64,000 nucleotides of DNA from assembly GCA_030737875.1 (NCBI GenBank), contig CM060915.1, forward strand, positions 364,123,863-364,187,862. Direction: 5' to 3'. The translations under genes were made by a program, and so were the position numbers. Within the stretch, counting starts at the first letter, position 1, and every line of letters begins with the position of its first letter. The DNA is from Allium sativum (lineage: Eukaryota; Streptophyta; Magnoliopsida; Asparagales; Amaryllidaceae). The notes beneath the pieces are model-generated. The model was not told where the DNA came from and did no database searches. It saw nothing but the letters and a program-made list of their open reading frames with translations. Shown in pieces: positions 36,295-48,761 of this stretch.

Positions 36295-39200
36295 TGAAAC
36301 ACCCCACCTCCGTTAGGGTCACTCATAAAGGGAATGCCCTAATTTTGGTGGAGGTTTATAAGTATAAGTCACAGATATACAAGACAGATATAATAACACA
36401 TATTTTTGAACAGCGGAAAACAACTTTTATTTCTTCAAAATACGTGTTACACAAACATTGCCATAATACTTTCCAAAATCATAACTGTCTTGATTACATT
36501 ATTTAAAGAAGCATGAAGAAAACATAAATAAACTGCAAAAGTCCCATAATTGCTGTCCAAAGCCATAGTCCAAACGGAAAAAGATCCAAGCAATACATTC
36601 TTTCTCTTCAAGCTGGATGTGAAAACTGATCAAGCTGCGGTGTTCCCTCCCTGAGAACCTGGGGGGGGGGGGGAATGAAAGAAAAAGAGGCGAAAGGAAA
36701 AGGGTCAGTCATAAAGACTAAGTAAGTTCTAGTGACTTTCAGTGTAGAAACGGTTAAAACAACCTGTCATGTATGAACTGGAACTAAACTTAAGAATGGT
36801 GTCAAAGTGAACAAGATAGACTAAGGTGATCAGGATAAGTCAATACAAGTCAAGTAAAGCATCACATGTTCGAGATTCGTTGCATCGACTGTACTAGTAT
36901 ACTAAGCCCATATCACAAGTTAATCACGAAATAAATCCTACGGCCCAATGTCATGAAATGACCCTGAAACGGGGTCTGACCCAAGTACGGGTTCCTACGG
37001 AGCGATTATCTAGTCGATCGGCTCCCTACAAGTTCTAGCTCGTCAAGTGTCCGTGTCATACGGCTAATCACGAATGTAGTCACCTGTGCTGGGTCCACCT
37101 TCGGGTGTATCAGCCCTAGGGTGTCAACCCCTGACACGATTCAAGATGCACAGATAAATCTACGGATACCCAGTGTCTGCCCCAGATACGTGCACGATCG
37201 TAGTCCGCCGAACCTACACTGGCGTACCCTACTGCCGTCGTTCACCTCTTACAATCAGCCCAGTAATCATGCCCCCACCCGGCCTAGCCCCAGGGTACCT
37301 TGATACTTCTAGAGGGTTACTGCTGAAAGGGGTCGTGTCTAGGGTTTTGCCTAATAGGTTAGGTCATGTAATTCGTGACCTAACCCGCCTAACAGATTAA
37401 GTCATGTAATTCATGACTTAATCCTTTTCTAGTCTAGTCAGGTCAAGATGGTTAAGTATGTCATTTCAGTTCATGACTTAACCCGCCTACGTGTCATGTC
37501 AAGTTGGCTAAGTGTTGTCGTTTTCAAGTTCATGACTTAGCCCTACAAATCGTGTTCAAATTGGTTAAGTTGTCTTTTCATGTTCATGACTTAACCCTAA
37601 TTGGCATTAATTGATTCGTTAATGCACCGAACCACTCACATTGGATCCTATTGTTTGTAGCCACTGGATTTGCCGGGCGGTTCTGGGCAGGTTTACGCTA
37701 CGAACTCAACCGAACCTCGGGTTTCAAGCGCGATGTGACCAACTACCCACATTGGATCCTATTGTTTGTAGCAACTGGATTTGTCGGGCGGTTCTGGGCA
37801 GATTTACACTACAAACTCAACCCAACCTCGAGTTGGCCACCTTCTTGTTTTCTAAAGTCATGCCCATGTTCTTATCAGATTTTGCTATTTCCACATCATG
37901 TTCATATGTCAACTTCGTGCCCAACTAAGGCATGTTTAAAGTCAAGTTATGGCATGTTCAAGTCAAGTTTTCGTGCCATATTTCATGTTCTACTTATACC
38001 AAATTTCACAGTTTATTCTTATAATTAATTCAAGTTTTTGCCTATTCTACCCAATCGTATCCCCAACGTATATAAAGGTACTTCGTTCACAAGCATAAAT
38101 AATTCAAGAGATAAAGGGGAATAACACCAAACATGTGATAGGCATATGTGAAAATTCCAACATCACTTGCATAATAAACAGGCTATAACATATCACATGG
38201 TTTCAATACTAGCATGATGATAACTTGGCATAGTAATGATTCCAACTTAATTTAACATGATGATTTCAACTTTACATCATAGGCATAATAATTATTGCGG
38301 GCATAATTTTATTATAAACATGAAACATTAAAGGCATAGTAATCCTAATAGGCATAGTGGATTCCAATTTAGCATTTTTAACATAATAATTCTCATAGAC
38401 ACAATGATTCCAATTTAGCGTTTTTTAACATAATGATTCTCAATTAACATGATAGACATAATGATCCCAATTTAGCGTTTTTAACATAATGATTCTCAAT
38501 CAACATGATAGACATAATGATTCCAATTTAGCGTTTTTAACATAATTAACATGATAGACATAATGATTCCAATTTAGCGTTTTTAACATAATTAACATGA
38601 TAGACATAATGATTCCAATTTAGCGTTTTTAACATATCTAACATGATAGACATAATGATTCCAATTTAGCGTTTTTAACATATCTAACATTATAAACATA
38701 AAAACTCCAACTTTTCATCATAACCTAGCAATACCCTATTTTTCATTAATCATGATGGGTATAATAACATTACAGGCATAATTCCATCAATAGTCATAGC
38801 CATGGTTTAATTAGCACCATAGGCATGGTTTAATCAACATAAAGATTTCAATAAACATAGCGATTCCATGGACATGTATTAGTCCAACTTGCCAAACAAT
38901 TAAGCCCAAGTGATTCATAACAACATCAAAATCATGACAAGTTTAACTTGCAACGTTGCCATAGCAATATCCCCAAATTATAATTCAAAGATAAACAATA
39001 TAAACAATGGATTAACATTAGTTCCTAAATCCGATTTCAATTCATGGCATGTCCATATTGTTTTAGCGTTTTTGCCTAAAAAGTAACATAGAACTTACAA
39101 TATGAAGCAAATAACCCAAATAAAAATCCCAAATCAAATAGTCCCAAATTCGTTGTCTAAAGCGTCGTAGTTGTTGTAGCTTCTAGTTGTAGCCTTCAAG

Positions 39201-39859
39201 AATCGTCCTCCATCTTCTATAATTTTATTCTTTGTATTTTTAATTCAGAGCTCTAGGTTTAATGGCGGCGGCTTGAGGCTAAAATGAAATAGTATGATTT
39301 AGGCTAGGTCTTAGGTCCTTTTTATAATGTTTGTGAGTTGTTTTAGACTGTCGATGGAGCTTGATTCAATAATAGCCGTTCGTTTGAAGGAGAGACCAAC
39401 CAGGAGCTGACACCTAGCCCTAGTGACAAGGCAAGACTCAGAAAATCGACCAAACCCAGACCAGGCCAGCCATGGTGGGCTGGGTTCGACCTGGCTCTGG
39501 GGCCAGGTCGACAGCCCTGTCGACAGCCCTGTCGACTTGGCTAGCCCAGGTCGACTGCCAAGTCGACCTGGGTGCCTTAGGCGGGAATTTTCCCGCCCTG
39601 GCCAATTGGGCCCGATTTTGAATTTTAAACTTGTTTTCTGAGCTGTTTTCGTCTGTTTGAATTTTAACCTGAATTCTGAAACTTCCGGAGGCCCTATCTT
39701 CTTCATACGGACTCCGTTTTTCGAAAACTCGGACTCTATTTCGCGTATTTTCCCGAGACGAACACAGTGGCGTATCCCGTTTCCCTTAATTCTTTGATTT
39801 GAAATTAATTATACTTTAATTTGTGAATTTCACTGTTATAGAATACACGGGGTGTTACA
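36295..39859 (-). repeat. Element 2 LTR-b, the central LTR (3,565 bp)
   Basis: Shared by the two bodies: it serves as 5' LTR of body 1 and 3' LTR of body 2. It differs from LTR-a by a few percent at most, by eye, and has 13 G in a row at 36661-36673 where LTR-a has GGGGAGG. It carries one changed repeat unit near 38640 and the TATA-like and E2F-like motifs at 39319-39326 and 39580-39597. Confidence 0.93.
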
Positions 39860-39871
39860 TTCTCCTCCACT
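39860..39871 (-). other. Polypurine tract, element 2 body 2
   Basis: The minus strand reads AGTGGAGGAGAA before LTR-b, a one-base variant of the body 1 tract. Confidence 0.8.
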
Positions 39872-40354
39872 TAAAAGGATTTCGTCCCCGAAATCTTCAA
39901 GTTTAGGAAAAATATATATCCTAACATCCAAACATCCATCTACTCATCCATCAAACACGAGCATCCATTGTCCTTAAAAGACTTCTAATGCTTCATGATT
40001 ATACGCAAAGAGTGTGTGTATATGTTCCTTAGCTAATGCTAATGATCAGGCCTGATTGATCTTCTAAATGCAAAATATGTTTAGTGAAATGAATCCAATA
40101 TGTATGCAAATTTTTCCTATTATAATTCATAATTTCTACATGAGTGCTCGAACATTCAATCATATGCAACAACCAAATGATAGCACAACCAAGTTTCCAA
40201 AAAAAACACTCATGCATATGCAACATGAATATGTGTCTGAGCCGACCTAGTGCCTAATGTGTATTCATGCATCCACGAGCAACCACTTGCGACCACTTGC
40301 AACCATTTTGCAATCATAACATGTTTCAATTACATGTTTACATCCAAAAAGATT
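39872..40354 (-). other. Non-coding 3' part of element 2 body 2
   Basis: Near-identical to 34613-35082 apart from a 13-bp insertion/deletion near 40325. No gene. Confidence 0.5.
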
Positions 40355-41383
40355 CTAACTATGGTTCTCAAGATAGGATCGAGGAGAGAAATAAGATAAA
40401 ACAAAGCATCTAGAATAGGTTAACGATGTACCGCCAGAAGGTCCGGTCTGCTTCTCAGGGCAGTCTTTGTTGATGTGTCCAGTCTTCCCACAATGAAAAC
40501 ATTCACCTTGCTTTCTCTTCCTCTTTCTACAATCCTTGGCTATGTGCCCTTCCGTACCACAGTAATTGCATTTCCTTTTATCGCGTGAGTTGTTGTTCTT
40601 GCCTCCCTTCTCGGAGTCTACCTTCTTATTCTTAGAATCGTTAGGCTTGACCTCTTTCTTCCCTTGAGAATTTCCTGCCTCTGTCTCCTTCTTGCCCTTA
40701 TCTTCCTCGTTCAGCAATGCCATCTGCACCAACCTTTCGTACGTAGCTCCCATGGGTATATGGGTCATGGCCAAACTGTGTAATGGCTCATTCAACCCTT
40801 TGACAAAGCGGAGAGCCTTCTTGTGCGGGGTGTTGACTAGGTCCAGTCCGAACCTAGCCAGCTCGTCGAACTGATTAACGTACTCTTTGACTGTCATATT
40901 TCCTTGCTTAAGAAATAAAAATTTCTCCAACTGCAAACTCCTTTCGGCTTCTGAGAGAAATTTAGCCTCAAACCTTGCCCTAAAGTCCTCCCATGTTTCC
41001 ACTGGTCTTTCTGCATTAGTGACTTCCCACCAGTAGGAAGCCTCACCTTTTAGTAGCCACACTGCCAGTTGTACCTTCTGCCTATCTTCTACCTCAAAGA
41101 TGACGAATAAGTCCTCGGTTTCCATTAACCAATTCCTAGCTGCCACGAAGGACTCAGTTCCATGAAAGTCCTTTCCTCCCATAGCCTTAAAATCTTTACA
41201 TATCTTAGCAAAAGTGTTTCCCCGTGGAGGAGGTGGAGGAAGAGGTGCTGCTGCAGCTGGATGATTTCCTGCAGCTGGGGGAGGAGGAACGGTAGGACCT
41301 GGCTGGGTGGCCCTTGCTTCTAAGAATCGTCTAAACTAACCAGGTATTGGTACACCCTCTGGCAAGTTAAGTTCTTCGGACAT
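40355..41383 (-). pseudogene. gag: Gag of element 2, body 2 (343 codons, one stop)
   Basis: Collinear with the body 1 gag and starting MSEELNLPEG. A TAG at codon 16 (41336-41338) replaces the Trp found in body 1 and element 1. Downstream 275 codons are open from the internal Met of MGGKDFHG. Both zinc knuckles are intact (CNYCGTEGHIAKDC, CFHCGKTGHINKDC) and SYWWEVTNA is whole, unlike body 1. The protein again runs from the second knuckle straight into the pol terminus. The two bodies have the same deletion junction but different stops, so the deletion came before the duplication and the stops came after. Confidence 0.9.
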
Positions 41384-41552
41384 GCTGAAACAAGAAGGAT
41401 AGATTCAAAACGAAGGATAAGAGATAGTACCTATGGCTTTGGGGGACTTTGCCTTTTTAAAATAAAATAATATTTTATCTTTTAAAAATGCTTCTTTAAA
41501 TTTTCTTTTGAAAATAAATTTTCAAAACTTTTATCTTATCTGGTAAACCTAT

Positions 41553-41564
41553 GCTCTGATACCA
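41553..41564 (-). other. Primer binding site, element 2 body 2
   Basis: TGGTATCAGAGC on the minus strand beside LTR-c. Confidence 0.9.
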
Positions 41565-41566
41565 AG

Positions 41567-44500
41567 TGAAACACCCCTCCTCCGTTAGGGTCACTCATAA
41601 AGGGAATGCCCTAATTTTGGTGGAGGTTTATAAGTATAAGTCACAGATATACAAGACAGATATAATAACACATATTTTTGAACAGCGGAAAACAACAACT
41701 TTTATTTCTTCAAAATATGTGTTACACAAACATTGCCATAATACTTTCCAAAATCATAACTGTCTTGATTACATTATTTAAAGAAGCATGAAGAAAACAT
41801 AAATAAACTTCAAAAGTCCCCTAATTGCTGTCCAAAGCCATAGTCCAAATGGAAAAAGATCCAAGCAATACATTCTTTCTCTTCAAGCTGGATGTGAAAA
41901 CTGATCAAGCTTCGGTGTTCCCTCCCTGAGAACCTGGGGGGGGGGAACGAAAGAAAAAGAGGCGAAAGGAAAAGGGTCAGTCATAAAGACTGAGTAAGTT
42001 CTAGTGACTTTCAGTGTAGAAACGGTTAAAACAACCTGTCATGTATGAACTGGAACTAAACTTAAGAATGGTGTCAAAGTGAACAAGATAGACTAAGGTG
42101 ATCAGGATAAGTCAAGACAAGTCAAGTAAAGCATCACATGTTCGAGATTCGTTGCATCGACTGTACTAGTATACTAAGCCCATATCACAAGTTAATCACG
42201 AAATAAATCCTACGGCCCAATGTCATGAAATGACCCTGAAACGGTGTCTGACCCAAGTACAGGTTCCTACGGAGCGATTATCTAGTCGATCGGCTCCCTA
42301 CAAGTTCTAGCTCGTCAAGTGTCTGTGTCATATGGCTAATCACGAATGTAGTCACATGTGTTGGGTCCACCTTTGGGTGTATCAGCCCTAGGGTGTCAAC
42401 CCCTGACACGATTCAAGATGCACAGATAAATCTACGGATACCCAGTGTCTGCCCCGGATACGTGCACGATCGTAGTCCGCCGAACCTACACTGGCGTACC
42501 CTACTGCCGTCGTTCATCTCTTACAATCAGCCCAGTAATCGTGCCCCCACCCGGCCTAGCCCCAGGGTACCTTGATACTTTTAGAGGGTTACTGCTGAAA
42601 GGGGTCGTGTCTAGGGTTTCGCCTAATAGGTTAGGTCATGTAATTCGTGACCTAACCCGCCTAACAGATTAAGTCATGTAATTCGTGACTTAATCCTTTT
42701 CTAGTCTAGTCAGGTCAAGATGGTTAAGTATGTCATTTCAGTTCACGACTTAACCCGCCTACGTGTCATGTCAAGTTGGCTAAGTGTTGTCGTTTTCAAG
42801 TTCATGACTTAGCCCTACAAATCGTGTTCAAATTGGTTAAGTTGTCTTTTCATGTTCATGACTTAACCCTAATTGGCATTAATTGATTCGTTAATGCACC
42901 GAACCACTCACATTGGATCCTATTGTTTGTAGCCACTGGATTTGCCAGGCGGTTCCGGGCAGGTTTACGCTACGAACTCAACCCAACCTCGGGTTTCAAG
43001 CGCGATGTGACCAACTACCCACATTGGATCCTATTGTTTGTAGCAACTGGATTTGCCGGGCGGTTCTGGGCAGATTTACACTACAAACTCAACCCAACCT
43101 CGAGTTGGCCACCTTTTTGTTTTCTAAAGTCATGCCCATGTTCTTATCAGATTTTGCTATTTCCACATCATGTTCATATGTCAACTTCGTGCTCAACTAA
43201 GGCATGTTTAAAGTCAAGTTATGGCATGTTCAAGTCAAGTTTTCGTGCCATATTTCATGTTCTACTTATACCAAATTTCACAGTTTATTCTTATAATTAA
43301 TTCAAGTTTTTGCCTATTCTACCCAATCGTATCCCCAACGTATATAAATGTACTTCGTTCACAAGCATAAATAATTCAAGAGATAAAGGGGAATAACACC
43401 AAACATGTGATAGGCATATGTGAAAATTCCAATATCACTTGCATAATAAACAGGCTATAACATATCACATGGTTTCAATACTAGCATGATGATAACTTGG
43501 CATAGTAATGATTCCAACTTAATTTAACATGATGATTTCAACTTTACATCATAGGCATAATAATTATTGCGGGCATAATTTTATTATAAACATGAAACAT
43601 TAAAGGCATAGTAATCCTAATAGGCATAGTGGATTCCAATTTAGCATTTTTAACATAATAATTCTCATAGACACAATGATTCCAATTTAGCGTTTTTTTA
43701 ACATAATGATTCTCAATTAACATGATAGACACAATGATCCCAATTTAGCGTTTTTAACATAATGATTCTCAATCAACATGATAGATATAATGATTCCAAT
43801 TTAGCGTTTTTAACATAATTAACATGATAGACATAATGATTCCAATTTAGCGTTTTTAACATAATTAACATGATAGACATAATGATTCCAATTTAGCGTT
43901 TTTAACATAATTAACATGATAGACATAATGATTCCAATTTAGCGTTTTTAACATATCTAACATTATAAACATAATAACTCCAACTTTTCATCATAACTTA
44001 GCAATACCCTATTTTTCATTAATCATGATGGGTATAATAACATTATAGGCATAATTCCATCAATAGTCATAGCCATGGTTTAATTAGCACCATAGGCATG
44101 GTTTAATCAACATAAAGATTTCAATAAACATAGCGATTCCATGGACATGTATTAGTCCAACTTGCCAAACAATTAAGCCCAAGTGATTCATAACAACATC
44201 AAAATCATGACAAGTTTAACTTGCAACGTTGCCATAGCAATATCCCCAAATTATAATTCAAAGATAAACAATATAAACAATGGATTAACATTAGTTCCTA
44301 AATCCGATTTCAATTCATGGCATGTCCATATTGTTTTAGCGTTTTTGCCTAAAAAGTAACATAGAACTTACAATATGAAGCAAATAACCCAAATAAAAAT
44401 CCCAAATCAAATAGTCCCAAATTCGTTGTCTAAAGCGTCGTAGTTGTTGTAGCTTCTAGTTATAGCCTTCAAGAATCATCCTCCATCTTCTATAATTTTA

Positions 44501-45132
44501 TTCTTTGTATTTTTAATTCAGAGCTCTAGGTTTAATGGCGGCTGCTTGAGGCTAAAATGAAATAGTATGATTTAGGCTAGGTCTTAGGTCCTTTTTATAA
44601 TGTTTGTGAGTTGTTTTAGACCGTCGATGGAGCTTGATTCAATAGTAGCTGTTCGTTTGAAGGACAGACCAACCAGGAGCTGACACCTAGCCCTAGTGAG
44701 AAGGCAAGACTCAGAAAATCGACCAAACCCAGACCAGGCCAGCCAGGGTGGGCTGGGTTCGACCTGGCTCTGGGGCCAGGTCGACAGCCCTGTCGACAGC
44801 CCTGTCGACTTGGCTAGCCCAGGTCGACTGCCAAGTCGACCTGGGTGCCTTAGGCGGGAATTTTCCCGCCCTGTCCAATTGGGCCCGATTTAGAATTTTA
44901 AACTTGTTTTCTGAGCTGTTTTCGTCTGTTTGAATTTTAACCTGAATTCTGAAACTTCCGGAGGCCCTATCTTCTTCATACAGACTCCGTTTTTCGAAAA
45001 CTCGGACTCTATTTCGCGTATTTTTCCGAGACGAACACAGTGGCGTATCCCGTTTCCCTTAATTCTTTGATTTGAAATTAATTATACTTTAATTTGTGAA
45101 TTTCACTGTTATAGAATACACGGGGTGTTACA
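41567..45132 (-). repeat. Element 2 LTR-c (3,566 bp)
   Basis: The outer 5' LTR of the array. It keeps the tandem TTTAGCG repeat (about 43675-43960), TATA-like box (44592-44599), GTCGAC cluster and E2F-like near-palindrome (44853-44870). AACAC (45133-45137) follows it. Confidence 0.93.
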
Positions 45133-45137
45133 AACAC

Positions 45138-48100
45138 AATTTATACAAAGCATATACAATAAAGGAATATGTCAAAGATTTTTCATCAAATTACGATGTA
45201 ACAAACTTAAAGAGAAAACAGATCTGTAGGAGGTTGGGAAGATTGAGCGTGCTGATTATGCTGATGAAACATATGTTGTTGTAAATCAAAGCAGTGATGA
45301 GCAAGGTAGATGATGATATACAAAATGTACAAAATATATATGTTTCAAAGCAGTGATGAGCATAATTAAGCTAATTAGCTGTTGATGTGTGCACCAATTA
45401 TGTGCACAGTTTGTTCATATTCATGAAAATACCAAACCACTCATTACACAAAATTCATGTACGAAACGGTAATGGCAACAAATCATGTCAGTAATGGCGA
45501 CAACATGAAACAATTCCATGTATAACATGAATTATTAGCAAAACATGTCCAGTAAAGACATGGAACAACATCAATACATGACAATGAGCATCTATAAACA
45601 AGTGAATAAGTGCACGAATTTCAAACAAGCGTAGTCACGAAAAAGGTATAACGTTGAATACCAGTTACAAAAGGTATAACATTGAATATCAGTTTGGACT
45701 GGAAACTTTAAAATCGATGACCTAATCCTAAAGAGAGTCTTCCTTCTCTGGATAATTTTGGCCCTCAACGGAAAAGACCTTACGTCATCAATCTGAGTCA
45801 CTTGGTTTCTCATATTCTTGTGTATTCTTTATCCATAGTACGATAGTTGTGATACGATCAATTTACACATCCAATCTGAATTCTTATAACTCGAGTGTTC
45901 GACCACCGACCCTTGTTACAGGACTTGGGAGAATTAAACTAAGCCTAATTTATGTCAAGTGATTATAAATCTAAAGGAAAAATCTGACCATCGCACTAAC
46001 TCCACTACATGTGATGGAGGCTAAGTACAAACACTTATAGTGTTGATCACAGTGCCTAAACTCTAAGTCTACACGACTTAAGGCCAAAAGAGAAAGGTCG
46101 ATTTGAGTGACGCTCAAACTTAAAAGCAACCAACTGATATGTACATGTAAGTACCACAGACAAATGCAAAGGTAATACTATCTAGGCTATAGCCCAGGTA
46201 AGTATTTGTAAAATAAAAACACTATACATTAGGCTACTTAATCAACCTGTTTTTTATTCCATTTTCTAGATACTTCTTTTGTGTACTCATACTCTTTCCT
46301 TTTACATATTTGATTACAAATCTATATAAAATGGAAGAATACAAAAGACTGAGCAAACTTTGAAGTAAATTACCTTTTCAAAAAACGGAGCCTGTTCTTT
46401 TTTAGTGTTTTTCAAGCACTTCGCTATATTATGCCAATAATCTCGTTGTGTTAATTATTAAAAAGATTATTGTGTTTATATCATGAAGTAATTTTATTTG
46501 CCCGGGTCATGTTTGAATCCTAGCTCCATCCCTGAGTGTAACTAATATGTAACTTAAATGCGACGAACTAGATCTTAGATAATACGTACAAGTTTTGTGT
46601 TCAACTATCCAAAAATTAGGATTGTGCTTGCATAAATTGGGAAAATAAAGTTCAGAAATAAGTAAATATAGAGAATACAAATTTACCTTTCTCACATGCC
46701 TTCCACATCAATCTATCTTCCTCCTCTTCCTTTTGCAAAATATTGGCACGTCCCCTCTTGAATACCTCACAATTAGGTCCTTTTTACTAATGGTAGCGCT
46801 ATGGATCAAGTAACGATCTCAAGCAACATCTGACACTATCTGATAATCCCAAAACCATGATAATTCCAGACGGCGGAGGACCTATGCATTGAATATCAAT
46901 TACAAAAGGTATAACAATAAGAATTTGTTTTCAGTCTAGACAACCTAAGTTCATGGCAGTAGTGGATAGGAACCAAAGCTATGGTAGCAGCAACTTAGTT
47001 CATAATATACATGTTGTGCTTAAATACCATTAAATCTCTACTATGCAACCTCTACTAAATCATGGATTCTTGTTGATCAAAGAGCAATAATCTTGGACAT
47101 AACCAGCATTTTAAGGTCCAAACTTCTGACTACACACATTACATATGGAAACAATACATATGCAAGTGTAAGAGTAAAATCAAACTACAATATGCGCACA
47201 ATAATTATGGACATGGTTTTATCAAGGCATTGTACAAGTTTAAACAACATGTCCATTCAATTCTTATGTAAGATAATACATAGAGTTAAGTGTAAAATTA
47301 CATATACCTGCTCCAACGTATAAAGAATCATCATCTTCAGATATCCTCAATACTCAACTTTCTGATTAAGAATTTACTGGGTGATCCACCAGGTGGATCC
47401 ATTTTAGCTCACGTGCATGCCCAGTTATCCATGCTTATTAGCTTTATTCAAGTGTCGAATGCGGCTTCACTTAACCTTTGGAAAAAGTTGCTTTCACTTG
47501 CAACTTTCAGTTTCTTTGAAGCGGATTATGTAGTGCAACTTACACTAGATATTCTCTGCTACAAAGTAGGTGAAAGTTACTAGTGAAAGCAGCATTTTAC
47601 TAAGGTTAAGTGAAGCAACATTTGACACTTGGATAAAGCTAATAAGATGGATAAGTGACCCTACACGTGAGCTAAAATGCATCCCCCTGGTGGATCGCCC
47701 ACTAAATTCTTAACCAGAAAGTAGAGTAGTCATCCATCTTTCAAATTTTCTGCAAACCTGTTAATATATTTTCAGTAAACCGGTTATCTCTCAAAATAGA
47801 GTAATCATTACAAAGTATGATATAGTATGACAATATTATAACCCAAAGTAGCAATCATGTGAAAATCAAACTATAATAACTTGCAATTTCTTACCAAAAA
47901 GAATTCAAAATCCTTCAGATAATGCATACCAGTTGGAAAAAAATAAAAATACACTAATTTATACTTGAACTTGTCACGGTAAGACTAGAACTTGTGATTG
48001 GACTAATTCAATATCCTTCAACTTGTGCCCTACTATTAGGCATGCATAAAACAATTCATTGAAACACTTATCAACACACTTCAGTACAATTAGCATCTCA

Positions 48101-48580
48101 AATTTCGTTTCATTTTTAACCTTATAGACAAATAAAAAGGATGACTTTCATCAAATTACAAATACGTACCTGCTTTCGAAGGAGGGCTAGGGGCCTAGGG
48201 TTCGGTTTCTGTGGAAGGAGGGGGAGGCTCATCTCTGTCAGAGGAGGAGATTCCAGAGAAATGTGGAGGCACGATTTGGTGACTGAAAACCCTATTTTGG
48301 GTTTTGGTCACCACTGAAGTAAAATAGAGGGGAAGGGGGAAGCCGAAATTTTTGTTCTAAGTGATCAAAGGGCATGCATAATATGATACACACTTGATTC
48401 GGCCTGAAGCCGTATCAAATTAACTGATTCGGAGCATTGCTGATGAACGATCAGATTTGAGGTGTATGGATTGCCAAATGTGGTTCGATACGGATGTGAG
48501 CACTACCAAATTTGATACGGCTTTAAGCCGTATTTTATCTCCAAATCCTTGTGTGCCAAATTTGTTGTTTTCGTGTAGTG
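45138..48580. other. Right-hand interior of the CACTA-like element
   Basis: Mostly AT-rich sequence without a recognisable transposase. At about 45228-45300 a short open stretch follows a splice-acceptor-like CTGTAG and ends in a stop (KIERADYADETYVVVNQSSD); it could be a last exon of a captured or transposase gene, but I cannot name it. Near 48180-48340 a GC-rich, purine-rich block in from the right terminus resembles the leader region of CACTA genes read on the minus strand. Frames at 45592-45813 and 46507-46695 are not recognisable. Confidence 0.35.
47351..47728. mobile_element. Inverted-repeat MITE of about 378 bp inside the CACTA element
   Basis: The left arm (TACTCAACTTTCTGATTAAG..., then GATCCACC and TTAGCTCACG) is mirrored by the right arm, which ends ...CTTAACCAGAAAGTAGAGTA. 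The arms pair over roughly 120 bp with mismatches and enclose a loop that also has short inverted pieces. No clear target duplication was found, so the superfamily is unassigned. Confidence 0.7.
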
Positions 48581-48761
48581 GACACGGCTCCTAGCACAGA
48601 TATCTAAATGCAAACCATGCAAAGCACATACAAGAAAGCGTAAGATGCATAAAAAAACTTAGTAATTAAGGGAGAAGTAGCTACTTGATTTAGAAGAAGT
48701 GTTGCTTGGAGCTCACTCAGCACCTAGCTTCCATTATGAAATGCGGGACATCTCCCGAAGC

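Larger units (their letters stand above)
31050..45132 (-). mobile_element. Element 2: tandem three-LTR, two-body gag-only Ty3/gypsy element
   Basis: The order is LTR-a (31050-34600), body 1 (34601-36294), LTR-b (36295-39859), body 2 (39860-41566), LTR-c (41567-45132), all on the minus strand, flanked once by AACAC. Each body is about 1.7 kb with its own primer site, gag and polypurine tract but no protease, RT, RNase H or integrase. The LTRs resemble those of element 1 at both ends and along most of their length, so they are sister families. The simplest origin is insertion of one gag-only element followed by unequal recombination between LTRs of sister chromatids or homologues. Confidence 0.92.
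30674..48580. mobile_element. CACTA-like DNA transposon carrying element 2
   Basis: The left end is CACTACACAATATATG and the right end GTTTTCGTGTAGTG, giving inverted CACTACAC termini. GAC flanks both ends (30671-30673, 48581-48583), the 3-bp duplication expected for CACTA elements. Subterminal copies of an ACGGC..TTAAG..CCGTAT motif occur near both ends, for example at 30725, 30810 and 30838, and as an almost perfect palindrome at about 48520-48540. Without element 2 and its duplication the transposon is about 3.8 kb, too short for a full transposase gene, and I see no transposase domain, so it is probably non-autonomous. The 8-bp ends plus one triplet are short evidence. Confidence 0.65.
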
